DNA of 64,000 nucleotides from Luscinia megarhynchos (lineage: Eukaryota > Chordata > Aves > Passeriformes > Turdidae), in NCBI GenBank assembly GCA_034336665.1, contig CM067592.1:40475735-40539734 (forward strand). Direction: 5' to 3'. Under the pieces are notes generated by a model, which saw nothing but the letters and a program-made list of their open reading frames with translations, made no database searches and was not told the origin of the DNA. Made by a program: the position numbers and the translations under genes. Positions 12,735-24,956 of the stretch are shown here, piece after piece (the stretch's first letter is position 1; every line of letters begins with the position of its first letter).

Positions 12735-13890
12735 CAGGCCTCCATGGGGCTCCCCCTCAGCCTCTCCTCAGCTCCCACCACTGCTCCAGGTGGGGCAGGC
12801 TGCCATGGGACTCCGCCTCAGCTCTTCTCCCCTCAGCTGCTGCTGCTGCTCTTGGGCCCAGCAGGCCTCCATGGGGCTCACCCCTCCTCCTCAGGCTCCA
12901 TGGGCTCTCAGCTCGCCCTCTCCTCAGGTGCCATGTGGCTCTTGCCCTCTCAGGTGCCATGGGCTCCCCCCTACTCCCTCTCCTCAGGGTGCCATGGGCC
13001 CCCTCAGCTCCTCCCCTCAGGCAGCCATGGGCTCTCACCCCTCCCCCTCAGGTGCCATGGTTCTCAGCCCCTCTCCTCAGGCTCCATGGCTCCCCCTCAG
13101 CCCTCTCCCTCAGGTGCCATGGGCTCCCCTCAGCCTCCCTCTCCCCTCAGGTGCCATGGCCTCACCCTCCCTCAGGTGCCATGGCTCTCTTTACCCTCTC
13201 CTCTCAGGGTGCCATGGGCTCCCCCTCAGCCCTCCCTCCTCAGGCTCCATGGGCTCCCCCTCAGCCCCCTCCTCCCTCAGGCTGCCATGGGCTCCCCCTT
13301 ACCCCCTCTCCCTCAGGCCACTATGGGCTCCCCCCTCAGCCCTCCCCCTCAGGTGCCATGGGCCCCCTCACCCCCTCCCTCAGGTGCCATGGGCTCCCCT
13401 CAGCCCTCCCCCTCAGGCTTCATGGGCTCCCCCTCAGCCCTCTCCCTCAGGCTCCATGGCTCCCCCTCAGCCCCTCTCCTCAGGCCACCATGGGCTCCCC
13501 CTCAGCCCTCCCCCTCAGGTGCCATGGGCTCCCCTCAGCCCTCTCCTCAGGTGCCATGGTCTCCCCTCAGCCCTCTCTCCTCAGGCTCCATGGACTCCCC
13601 CTCAGCCCTCTCCTCAGGCCACCATGGGCTCCCCCCTCAGCTCCTCTCCCCTCAGGCTCCATGTGGCTCCCCCTCAGCCCCCTCCTCAGGCCACCATGGG
13701 CTCCCCCTCAGCCCTCTCCTCAGGCTCCATGGGCTCCCCCTTACCCCTCTCCTCCAGGTGCCATGGGCTCCCCCTCAGCCCTCCCCTCAGGTGCCATGGG
13801 CTCCCCCTCAGCCCTCCCCTCAGGTGCCATGGGCTCCCCCTCAGCCCTCTCCTCAGGCCACCATGGGCTCCCCCTCAGCCCTCTCTTCCC
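12735..13890. repeat. 33-bp CCATGG minisatellite, copy 2
   Basis: About 33 units by hand count, each starting CAGG and carrying one of three cores (TGCCATGGG, CTCCATGGG, CCACCATGGG), followed by CTCCCCCTCAG and a C/T spacer. Three consecutive units at 13755-13787, 13788-13820 and 13821-13853 are exactly 33 bp and almost identical, so the right end is recently homogenised. The unit is 11 codons and contains no stop in any plus frame. This opens three overlapping frames of 412-456 codons (12619-13989, 12683-13921, 12744-14051). These frames exchange the same repeat peptides, so I treat them as repeat by-products, not genes. A short CTG run lies at about 12838-12852. Confidence 0.93.
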
Positions 13891-16800
13891 TGCATTGGGC
13901 CTGGGTCTGCTCTCCTTATAGCAGTGCGCTTCCAGAGAGCCATGGTACAAGGGGCTGTGCACTGGCAGGGGCTGAGATTTCTCATTTAAAGCATGTGCAG
14001 ACTAATGATAGGCTGTTCCGTAGGATTGCTACAGACTCTGGCTGTGATTAGAGGCTAACTAATCTCTGAGCATCAAAACATGAAACCTCTCTCTTGTGTT
14101 TTTTAGTGAAGTTGGATATAAAACACAAATAGTGTCAGCCTGTGTCACATTACCAGATCACATAGTCATTATCATGCTCTTGTGAATGATGGTATGATTG
14201 GTTGCATGACCAGGTAGTCTCTCGACTGTGTTACGAAGCTATTGCACCAAACATGGTCTTCATTTAAACAAACTCATTCCTACCTACATCTTAAATGTGA
14301 AGGAAAGATTAAACTTGAATTTTTTTTAACACTGAATTTCTACTGAATTTCTATTCAAAGCTTAAACTGCTCATTGACTCACAGACTTCATCTAAAATAT
14401 TGCTTTTATTGTTTTCTTGAAGATCAATTTGACAATAGCATTAGAGTTTTTTGCTCCTAAGGTACTTTACTTCCCTTATCATAAAGCACTCTGTTATTGT
14501 GCATTTCTGCAGCTTTGCTCTTTTCCCTACCATGTGTTGTAAACTAATTCCCAAGAATGAAAATACATTGCAAAACAAAAGAAGGAAAACATTCTCAAGG
14601 CTTTATCTTGACCTGAATGTTCATGTTGACTTATATGATGCAAGTTTTGAGTAATTAATGTACCTTTGACGAAGTGAACACTAGGGTCAGAAAAAGAATC
14701 CAATGTAAATGTTGTGATCATCATGCAGTGGCTGCCTCTGGTTAATGTAGCTTCATTTTTCATTGTGTCAGGAAGGTTGCAAATATTTTTTTCTCAGAAG
14801 GTCAGAGAAAGAGGTGCAGTTGGGCTATTAAAAAAAAAGTAAACAACTCCCTGGGAAACTAGTAAGAGAAGGCAAATGAAGCCATAACCTTCAGATGAGC
14901 TTCAGACAGGTTTACCCAGACTGGAAATTCCTCGTGAGAGCATTCCTTCTGTAGCTCTAAATTCTTTGGCTGCCTTGTCTCAGTCACACTCACAATGTGG
15001 CCGAGGCTTTTTTGTTTTCTCTTTTGTTAACTGAGGTGTTAGGGTAGGGAGACAGACACAAGTCACAACCCAGACACAAAATTCTGAGCAAATGTTGAGG
15101 GCTTTCCCCCCATGAGGTGATCAGACACTGGCAAATGTTGCCCAGGGAGGCTATGGACTCTCCATCCTTGGGGGTACTTGGAATTCAACTGAAAGTGATG
15201 GCCTGAGCAGAGATCTGATTAGGTGACCTCCAAAAATGCTTCCCAGCCTGAGTTATTCTCTGAATCTCTGTGTCTTATGAAGGGGACATGCCATCTTCCT
15301 GATACAGAGGGACTTTAATGAGTAAAGGACATAAAGAAGGTAAACAAGTTCTCATAAGAAATCTGGGAAAACTCAAAAGTGAAAGTCAAGAAAAATCAGT
15401 TTGTGTGAGATACAAGATCACAAGTAGAGATTTGTCGCTCCCACCAACCATATCCAAATATTCTCATTCCTTTGGTTGATCAGGACTGCAGGGGAAAAAA
15501 AGAGAAGTTTATTTGTTAGAAGAGGACAAATTTTTCTCATGATGTTGTTTGTTGGAAAAAAATAATCTTAAAGTTCATGAGTTAAGATCTTCACATTGTC
15601 TTTTTGTTTCATGTTTGTCTAAGTTTTTGGATCATTTAATTGCGTATATCCTTAAATCTTAATGCATGAGATCCTCAGTTTTTAACTTGCACAAATATTA
15701 ATTTCTCCGCTCTGCCAGAAAATAATGTGAAATAGCAGAAAAATTTAAATTACAATAAAAAATCTTTTAACCTCATCTGTATCTTCCTATACAATGTCCC
15801 AGTCAAAGAAGGTTGAGAACAGCTTTGCTCAGTAAATCTGTTTCTTTAATGAAAGTGGATTATTGTCTGGAGATAAGGACAGTTTCTCTGAGCTAATGAG
15901 AATCTATCTGTAGTTGGCCTTAGCTTCTATGTGTTTATTTCCTGAAACCTGAACATGCAAACTGGCATAACTCCACTCTTTGAAAGATCCTCTGTCAGTG
16001 TCAAAATCAGGTTGTGTTGACAATGTTCCAGTGAATTCTTTGCTCATTTATTAGTCAAAATTCTGATCATATTTTACATGTCTCTTTAGAGAAAGGGAGA
16101 TTAATTATTTTCTTAGAGCTGTCTAGTTTTCTAGGACCACACTAAATTGGCAAATAGTGTATATACACATAAGAAAATAAAGAGAGAGGAATTGCAAAAA
16201 TTAAGATGAACATGTGCTGTCACTCTGCTATGGCAGATTAGCAGCTGTTTTGCCTCCTCCTCCCCCTCAGCCCTTGGGGGATGTATATTACATCTCCAAT
16301 ATTGGCCTCTTCCTCCATCAGGGAGGTGACTGACCTGACCCAGCTTTCACCAGTGTATGCTCACAACATTAAACATTTAACAAGGTGATAAGCGCTCAGG
16401 GGATTAGCACTTGGGGGAAAAGGGTATGACCTCTAAAACTAGCTTTTAATTAATAAAAATGGACATAAGCAATCTGTTTCAAAATCTCTATTTAGCAGGA
16501 CGGGGATAAAGCAGGTTCTGTTTGTTTCTGCAGCACAGAGACAAGAGCATGGATGCGACCTGTAGTTGGATGAAAGTGGTGGATCTCTTGGGGGACAATG
16601 TCAAGTGTTAATGTGAGAAGAAGCAATGACATTTTTTTATTAATTGGAAACTAGTTAGCTGCAGATTAATTCAACTGCCTGCCTCTTCCCACAGTTGTAT
16701 AAAGCATAACACCAGACCTCTCTTAATAGGTATTATTTTCCTTACCATTTGTAGTTCCATACCTCTGATGCAGGTTTCCTGCACGTATGAATCTACCTAG

Positions 16801-19800
16801 AATGGAGTTTCCTGTTCTTAGAATGAATTTCATAGCATTTATGTCTCATTTCTAGAGAAAGGAGATTGGGGGGTTTTATTGAGATACAGTATGTAAAGCA
16901 GTTCACTTTCCTGTTGTTCGTTATGTTTTTTTGTATTATTTTAGTAAAATTTTGGGTCAATGTAATTGAGAACAATTTTTGAAAGAACCATGAATACTTC
17001 TTTGTATATAAACACCATAATTGCAAAATAGAAATAAAAACATATAACAGGTAAATTCAAATTCTTTTAGAAGTATTTAATATGTAGTTGGTCTTTAACA
17101 CTATGGTGTTTTAATGGTTCAATATTTATAGTTCCAGTTTTTAAGTCTGAAAAAAATGACTCCATTGTTATATTTCTGTTAATGTTTACATAATTGCTGC
17201 TCAAAATAAACTGATGCATTAGCTAAATGCTCTCAAAAGAGAATAATTGTGTGCAATTCAATTGCCACTAGAAATAAGGTGGCCATATGGGTGTAACCGG
17301 GTGTTGTGACAGTTTTTTGAGACTTGCTTATACACTGGGCACCACTGCCATCCCCTGATTTCTCTGCTGAGACAACTGGGCTTATGGACTGAGTGGAAGG
17401 TGCAGGACGTTCTGACATGCCCCTAGTCTGACAGATGGTGTGAACAAGGGCATGCTGCAGCACTGCTCTGCAGAAATAACAGCAAACAGCCTTTGTGATC
17501 CTCTGAAGTTTTTTACCCCTACTCCAGTTTCCTGGGTGCTTGCAATGTCTCCTGAAATGACTTGTATGCAGCTGTCAGAGATCAAAATTCAACATTTTCC
17601 TTCCCTTTATGAAATAAAATGAGTGAATAGTGGGCATTCATAGAGCACAGGCACAAACAGGAGGTCTGATGTTTGTAATGCAGAACATTCATTAATCATG
17701 CAAAAAATAGTTCCCAGTATTTGTTTATTGATACTTAGAAAAGGTGAAAGCATGTTTCCATGGCTGTTAGCTTATTTGCTTATTTTTTTAAACACACTGA
17801 TTATTCTACCTGGAAATTTTAATTTTCTTTTTGCTCTCATTTTCTGTAAGGCTTTATCTCAACTCCCATGCAGATTCTTATTACTCTTTTACTAATTTCC
17901 TTTTATGATCTGTCCTAAGGAAATAAAATCTTGGTTTTAATAATGTCTTTGTTCAGCTTCCCCATGCAGCAATTTAATAATATATCACAAAAACCCCAGG
18001 ACAGTAGTGGACACAAGTGAAAAATGCTTTTTTTTCCCACTTTTTGTCTGCTTTTTGCTAGGGATGATTACTAGATTCAGCTTTTGTTGATTTTATTTTG
18101 AAAGAACTTAATTGTTTGTGTTAGTGGAAATTAATTTGAAATGCAACTAGTATAGTTTGAGAGCAGCAAAATTGCCTAATGTACGCATCATTAATGTGAG
18201 TTTACAGAGAAACTCTGCTTCACAGAAAAGATGAACATTTCAGGGAAATAGCCATCCAGGAATAAACAACTGGGAACAACGATAAAATGACACACTCTTA
18301 GAATTGTTGTTTGGGATTGAGGGGTGTGGGGGTAAGCTGGGGCTTCTATGACTAATCAGTGTTTTTTGCTGTGTGCCAGGAACAAGAGTGACATTTACTT
18401 CTGCGAGATTTTCATCAATGAATCATTTCTAAGGGCAGTGGCTGCAGGTAAAAGGTAAAACCCAATAATGCATAAAAACAGCAGTAATGGACAAAACACC
18501 TAAGAGAGAAAGAAAATTATAACTCTCAGCAATATGCACCATCAAGTGACATAAGTTTTCTTTCTGCTAGGAGCTGCTTTCTGAGCAGGTGACATTGACT
18601 GCCAGAACCAGCCTTGGATGTCAGAAGTCAGGTTGACATGTGGCAGTATTATGACTGAAGAATGAGACCTCGAGCAAGGCAGGCAGACAACTGGACACCG
18701 CAGGAGTTTGAATCACAAACATCTCATTAGTCTGTTTTTAAGCAGCACAGCAATTAACAGGCATTAGTGTGTCTCACATTTTGCTGTCATGGTAGCCCCT
18801 GACAGCTCACCTTCTAGTCAGCTGTGGAGATGTGACTCATCCTAGCATTTGACTGCCGACAAGAATTCTGTGCTTACATCCATGTAAGTATTAGCCTAAT
18901 TGGCATACGGTTCCCATCACTAGAGAAGAGTGAGGCTCACTCAGCTGCTTATCCAGCCAAGATACTGTGGGGAAACAAGAACAAAAAGATGGGCCAGGGG
19001 CTGTGACCACACACTGGCCTGGCAGTACTGTGCCTGATGTTTAAGGCCTGAGATAAGGAATGCTTTTGTGAAGCCATGGGATAGGCATTTGAATGCCTTA
19101 AAGCTAATCTAGTTTGAGGAAAGCAAGATTAGCAGCAGGGCATGTCTTTAACTAGAAGCAAGAAAGCTCAAAACTGACAGCCCCTTTTGACTCACCCAGT
19201 TGGGCATACTACTGCTGGCAACTATGTCAAAACACAGTCTGTGATCAGCTCAGAGTTATGCCCATCTGTTGGAATATAAGTGGCATTAACCAACTTTCCG
19301 TGAGTTTGGATAACACCCAAACATGTTGTGCTCCTCCCTGCAGGGGGCAAACACCAGGCCAAGAGGTGCCTTTTATGGGCAGCCAGGATAGTTCTGCATG
19401 GGACATCTGTTCTCCAAGAGGTTCTTTGGGTCTAATGTAGGGCTCTGTTCATTTTGGCCACTGCATCAGGGAAGGGGAGAAGTTTGCACATGTGTCTGGC
19501 TGCCAACAAAAGTGATTGTTTTAAGAGCATCTCAGTGTGCCAGAATACAGCCCATAGGCAAATACTGTCTACCAGTCTTGCAGTGAGAGAGCTGTGTAGT
19601 TTACGAACAAAATGAGTCACAGAAAGGGACGTACAGCTGAAATCCACAAAATTCTTCTGTGACTGGTCAGCCAGGAATTCACATAAGCCTGACAAGTAAT
19701 TTGTGCCTGCCACAGAGCAAAATGGAAAATAAATATGTGAGTCTTGGGGGTGAAAAATGCATATGTATTGTAGAAGGCGTGTCAGAAATGTTCCCTTTCT

Positions 19801-21147
19801 GCTTGTGAGATTGATTGTTGTGCTAGCAGAGGGATTGCAGATGGGTCACGATACCCTTACAGCCCAGGTTTAGTGGAGCCAGGAAAACATGGGTCCTAGC
19901 ATCACCACATATCCCCAGCACGCCTGTGCGCGTGCGACTACAAACTGAGGTGTGACATGTAGCAGGAAATGTGAGGCCTTGTGACAATACACCACTAAGT
20001 TTTCCTGCAGTAATTAATATAGCTCAGATGTAAGCTTGCTTAGCTAGTGGCAGTGCATTCCTTTGCCTGTACCCTGCTTCTCCTGCTAGCTAATTTGCTG
20101 GATGATTTCTTGGCTTCTTGTTATCACCTTATAGCTGAGATGTGTATTAGTCTAAAGAAAACAGATAATATATTCAAGCCCTTACTAGATAATATAAGCA
20201 GTATCTGTCAAGTGTAGCTACTATTTTTCTATAATAATTCTTCAAACGTTTATATGTTTTAAGAAAAAACAGCGTGTGTTTTTTATTGCTTTGACTAAGA
20301 AAACACAATGCATTTGTGTTTATATTTGTATTTGGCTGGAGCCATCAGCTTCCTAGATTTACCTTGTCGTTCCAAGAAAAAATAAAATACAAGAACTTTT
20401 GCTCCTTGACATTTGAAAGGTGAGATTCAACATACAGATGAAAATGTAGACCTAATTTGCAGGAACTTGTTTATTAAAATTGTAGTCTGAATGTTTGAAC
20501 TGTTTCATGTCACTCACTGGCTTGCAGTCAGCAAAACTTAAAAAAGAGCAAAAATAAAGAGGAACAAATTTCAAAACTGAAGGAACAGCTGCATTGGTTC
20601 TCCATTATGGCAAAACTAAGCAAAATACCAGAAAGCACCAGGTAATTTAATAAGGCAATTGCATATGAGGCTTAAGCTAAACGTACCAGACAGATATGAA
20701 TGATACTATTGTGTTATGCTGCTGGTTTGCTAGGAAAGCATATTTTAAAAGACTGTGTAATTCTAAGGTTTAATTTTATAGAAAAAGATCCCAAACCTCC
20801 AACACATGAAAGTTACTATGATTTGATTTATAGGATTTAGTATATATTTTTCCAGAGCAGATCAGCTAACTTTTAAGGGTGTATTTCATTCTTCTTTACT
20901 TTGGCACCTCCACTGATTTTTCACAAACAGGGGTAATATTTTCAGTGTGAAGACTTCCAGAAGAAAGTCAAGGATGGATATCTCTCTTAAACAAATATCT
21001 CTTCTGATAGTCTGCCTACAGTGATAACTACATAGACTGCAGCATATGTTTAAGTTGTAGAATTTTGTGTCCATACTAAACATCAGAGTGAATTCCCTGA
21101 AGTGAATTCTGGTTTAAGACCTGTGTTTATTTGTACAAACCATGTCA
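13891..21147. other. Gene-free sequence, copy 2 distal part
   Basis: AT-leaning sequence with no recognised exon, RNA gene or mobile element. Frames longer than 60 codons (16793-17026, 17233-17463, 17382-17585 and 19432-19713 on the minus strand; 19258-19440 and 19398-19586 on the plus strand) do not match frames of similar length at the equivalent place in copy 1. That argues against protein coding. Confidence 0.6.
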
Positions 21148-21972
21148 ATGAAATGGTAAATGGATAGCTGACTCCGAAAAGATGGAAACTTTCAGCTGAG
21201 TTTTACTTGAGTTCTGTTATTAAAGGAAAAAGTTTAGAAAAATACAAGAAGAAGTCAAAGGTGATGGCATTTTGTGCTGGGAATATAGACCAACATGTCA
21301 AACCAATCATAACTTCAGTCGAGGTCTATATGTTTTATCTATAGCTAGACCACTGCAGATTAAAGGAAGCAAATACAACCCCCAAAGGCAAGAAATGGCT
21401 GTAAAAGTAAGTAGTTTTCAGATGAAGAGGGCAACAGAAGTGGTTTCATTTTTGGACTTTGTGAAACGGTCTCCACCACTTGCACACTTGAGTTTTATTA
21501 CATCTCTACCAGACTTCCACTGGCTTAAAGTATAATGAAGATATGAGTGGTTTGGTTTGGTCCAGAGTTAGGAGTTTGGACAGCTTTGCATGAGCATATC
21601 TTCACTCCAGACTTGAAGAGAAAGTCGCTCTGGAGTTTTTAGAATATGTGAATGTACTTCAGTTACTGTATAACACTTTGGTTTATATTGTATGATATCC
21701 TTAGTGAAAGGGTGCTGGTCAGCTTCTTGGAATGGGAATCCACTGAAGATTACTAAATACACTGAGAACATGTCTATTTCAATAAATGGCCTAGGCACAT
21801 GGTGTTAGAGGCTGGGAAATCGTGTTGGGCAAGTTCTGTCCATGCTTTTTTCCCCACAAGCTCCTTCTTCTGACTGCTGTCAAAGACCAGTTGTTGCCTG
21901 TGATCACCTCTAGCTTCATGTGCAGTGACACAATTGCACCCCTAAATTAACAGAAACTTTGACTTCCTCACT
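21148..21972. other. Unique sequence, no gene seen
   Basis: First stretch outside the duplication. A plus frame at 21272-21535 (87 codons) and a minus frame at 21568-21798 (76 codons) show no recognisable domain. No repeats are evident. Confidence 0.55.
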
Positions 21973-22145
21973 GATTAGTCAGAGTGTGCTCGTAGAAGTA
22001 TATAAGAAAACATGAAGGAATTTTGTTCTGAAGTAGGTCATGCATGGGCAAAACTGGATACTTCAGAAGGAGCTTCTCAAAGTCCAACAAACTCATTAGG
22101 TATTTACTGAAGCTAGTGAATAATGGGTAGCCTGAGTCTTCCTGA
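21973..22145 (+). repeat. Dispersed direct repeat, copy A
   Basis: Similar to 23546-23733. Shared blocks include TCATGCATGGGCAAAACTGG (TCATGCATGGGAAAAGCTGG in copy B), TTCTCAAAGTCCAACAAACT and CTCATTAGG. Identity is moderate and there are small indels. The family is not recognised. No TG...CA ends or target duplications are seen, so this may be an old interspersed element or a local duplication. Confidence 0.7.
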
Positions 22146-23545
22146 AGCTAGTTAGTGTTTGGCTTCCACAAATCTGAGCTTCCTTCTCTAGGTAGTCACC
22201 TTTATCTGTTATTTTAATCATCTGAGCAGGGGGTTCACTGTTTCTTTGTAGAGAGAAATGGTGGGAAAGCATTAGTCAATATTTATAGAATAGCCTTATA
22301 ATAAAAAAGCCCTTGGTTTAGGAGGCCTGAGTTAATTTTCTCTTTCCAAGCATTTAAAAAACACACAGATCTTCTCTCTAGAATAATGTTTGATTTATCA
22401 GCTGATGGGATATTTTTGTTTGGAGGGATCCTTCCTGCTGACATAGTGTCCTTCTGAAGGAAGAACAAAAGAGTAAGTAACATAGCAAACAGAAAGCATG
22501 ATCATTTATCTTAGTGGTTAGCTCGTCCATCTGAGGCAAGGGAGTTTGGCAAGTAATCTTAATTATAAAACCAGAATCACCTCATCTTAATTCTTATATG
22601 TAAAATTTTAGTCATTTTCTGAAGAGTCAAGATTGATGCATAGGTGGGAGGTATACTAAAGGCTTCCGTGGAAATCTGAAAAAATGGCTTCCTATGGGCT
22701 TGGTTCTTTATTGTAGTTGAACAGGAAATAGAAAAAAAAAAGCTACTCACAGTAGATTTTCTCCTCAGATGCATTTGGTACCTGGGGAATTTTGAGTCAC
22801 ACAGATTAACACAACCAGGATTGGGAAAAGTACTAGGTTTTCAGGATTAAAATTTTGTCCCTTGTGACATGTTTTTCTTCCTATTTGCATTAGGGTGTCA
22901 GTATGGAAAAAGCAAACACTCTGCAGCTGGTTTTGCATGTGGATCTGAATCCTTTTATGATATCAGAGCTACTGATGGGATGAGAAAAATCCTTGTGGTT
23001 GTACAAAGCTATCTCAGATCTAGAAGCAGCATTGCTATGTTCACACAGTCCTCTCTGCAGAGTCTGGTGACGTTGGCACAACATCTAAGCACAGCAAGAC
23101 CTGTGCTAGTCTATTTACTAATAAAAGAATCCACATTAGAGAAAAATATTAGAACATAAAGACAATGTATTAGCTTTAATTCTTATGAAAAAGTATTGTT
23201 GCAATTCTCTTGAAGTACACTTTATCAAATGTTAAATGACGTAACTTAGTATTTGACAGTTACATTAGTCATGGTAAATAAATGGTGGTGTGTGCGTACA
23301 AATAATTGAATTAGTAGTTCACAAGAAGAAATTTTTGATGAATTACCTATTCTTTGTTCTAATGAAGGTATAAAAGTCAAAAGAAAGAACACATGATACA
23401 CTTTCTTTAATATGTTACAATTTACAACTAAAAAGGTTTCTGGGGAAATTAATTGAAAAGTAAGTGCTGCAGTCTGCAGGACAGTAAAATTTTGACAACC
23501 TCCAAATTATCGTCTTAATGTTCCAGTTGGGAGAGTTTCCCCCCG
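22146..23545. other. Unique AT-rich sequence, no gene seen
   Basis: Contains only short frames, the longest being a plus frame at 22869-23159 (96 codons) that opens with a hydrophobic run of phenylalanine and leucine but has no recognisable family. No mobile element or RNA gene is seen. Confidence 0.55.
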
Positions 23546-23733
23546 AATAATCAGAGCATGGTACAAGGCTACTGAATGTGCGAAAAGAAAAATGGTGATG
23601 GAACTTGGTTCTGAAATAAGTCATGCATGGGAAAAGCTGGATACCATAGAAAGGAATTCTCAAAGTCCAGCAAGCTCATTAGGGGTTTGCTGAAACTAAT
23701 GTAGGAGGGATAGCTTGAGGCTCCTCCAGGATG
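23546..23733 (+). repeat. Dispersed direct repeat, copy B
   Basis: Partner of 21973-22145, about 1.57 kb downstream in the same orientation. It lies about 55 bp before the start of a CR1 fragment. It may be part of a larger composite insertion, but no boundary supports that. Confidence 0.7.
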
Positions 23734-23789
23734 ATCCATATGTCATAACCTCTGTGCAACACCACACACAATAGCAGAACTACAGAACT

Positions 23790-24409
23790 AAAGCTGCCTG
23801 ACAGAAAAGATTCTGGGAGTGCTGATCAGCGGAGGCTGAACAGGAGCCAGCTGTGCCCAGGTGGTCAGGAAAGCCAATCCTGGCCTGTAACAGCAATAGT
23901 GTTACCATAGCAGGACTAAGGCAGAGACTGCCCCTTTGTACGTAGCATTGTCCCCTCAAATCCTGTGTCCAGCTCTGGATGCCTCACTGCAAGGAAGATA
24001 TTGAAGTGCTGGAGTATGTTTAGAGTAGGGCAATGGAGCTCATGCAGGTTCTGGACCACAAGCCCTGTGAGGAGCAGCTGGGGAACTGAGGTTGTTTGGC
24101 CTGCAGAAAAAGAAGGCTCAGGGGGAAACCTTATCACTCTCTACAGCTACATTATCACCATTGACCTGAAAGAAGATAATAAGGTGGGAGTCAGTCCCTT
24201 CTGCCAAGCAGGAAGGGATAGGAAGAAAGAGGAAATGGCTTCAAGTTGTACCAGAGGATGTTTAAATTGGACATAAGGTAGAATTTCTTCACTGAAAGGA
24301 TTATGAAGCACTGGATCAGCTTCCCAGGGATGTGGTTGAACCACCATCCCTACAGATATTTAAAAGACATGTAGATGTGCTACCTAACTAAGGATGTGGT
24401 TTGGTGGTG
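23790..24409 (+). mobile_element. CR1 LINE fragment, left part (split by LTR)
   Basis: Follows the C-terminal part of CR1 ORF2 and the 3' UTR in order: GATTCTGGGAGTGCTGATCAG, TGTGCCCAGGTGGTCAGGAA, CAATCCTGGCCTGTAACAGC, a TCCTGTGTCCAGCTCTGGATG block, GAGGAGCAGCTGGGGAACTG, AAGGCTCAGGGGGAAACC, CAGCTTCCCAGGGATGTGG and TATTTAAAAGACATGTAGATG. Frameshifts and stops break the ORF. It stops at the solo LTR, and the remaining 3' end continues after 24956. Only the 3' portion of a full CR1 is present, typical of 5' truncation. Confidence 0.92.
24404..24409. repeat. Target-site duplication, left
   Basis: GTGGTG directly before the TG start of the LTR. It is repeated at 24957-24962 directly after the CA end. 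Removing the LTR and one copy rejoins a normal CR1 sequence, which confirms the junction. Confidence 0.85.
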
Positions 24410-24956
24410 TGTTGGAGAAGTAATATCAAAATCTTATGAGTGTCTGGCAAGTAGTTCTGGAAAAATAGATGAAATAGAGATGTTGGCAGTGTTTGACATA
24501 GACACTGAAGATAGTTATGTTAAGGTTTGAGGCCTCTTCCTTTGTTTAGATAATACCAAATGCCACAAATACCAAAGAACCAACAGACATCCTGCCCCAA
24601 GCCTGGCAGGAAAGGTCTCAAGATAAGGGTTACAGATAAGAAAGCCATAAAACATGGTAATTTAGGGATTCCTATAGGTTGCATGCAAATATTAGGAAAT
24701 TAGTATATTGTATTAGATTGGTTATTGGAAATTGGAATATTCATCAGATAAAATACTTATTGTGTTGTAAATGGAAAATTGCTCTCTTGCCTCTTATCTG
24801 TCTTGCTTCTTGCCTCTTATCTCTCTCTTGCTCTCTTGCCTTCTTGCTCTAAGCTCTCTCTTATACCCACGCCCTATAATAAAATACTAACCTGAAGAAC
24901 AGAATATATTAAGCTTCTGAGTCTGTCTGCAACCTTCCGACAACCAAACTCCCACA
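24410..24956 (+). mobile_element. Solo LTR of an endogenous retrovirus (547 bp)
   Basis: Starts TGTTGGAG and ends CTCCCACA, imperfect inverted termini (7 of 8 positions) with canonical TG...CA. It is flanked by the 6-bp direct repeat GTGGTG. A polyadenylation signal AATAAA lies at 24878-24883, leaving about 70 bases of putative R/U5. Orientation is therefore plus. The region 24780-24860 is a CTCTTGCCTCTTATCT-type pyrimidine-rich internal repeat. There is no internal viral gene, so this is what recombination between two LTRs leaves behind. A 6-bp duplication is usual for ERVK-like (class II) integrases, but family assignment needs a repeat library. Confidence 0.9.

Larger units (their letters stand above)
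11467..21147 (+). repeat. Long direct duplication, copy 2
   Basis: Second copy of the sequence at 1-8863, in the same order and orientation. It is longer and smoother than copy 1, with fewer odd words, and continues without a break into the unique sequence after 21147. This suggests it is the better-resolved version of one locus. Its last matching bases are CAAACCATG near 21136-21144; copy 1 ends at the gap a few bases further on. It contains the minisatellite at 12735-13890 and no recognised gene. Confidence 0.92.

Noticed and set aside
12619..14051. Three overlapping plus-strand frames of 412-456 codons, proline/serine-rich
   Set aside because: They span the same minisatellite in all three frames and exchange the same repeat peptides. 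The stop-free 33-bp unit explains them, and copy 1 does not keep frames of this length.
22505..22560. tRNA-like words (GTGGTTAGCTCGTCCATC)
   Set aside because: Only a short stretch resembles a tRNA A-box region. No matching B-box, acceptor stem or cloverleaf pairing could be found by eye.
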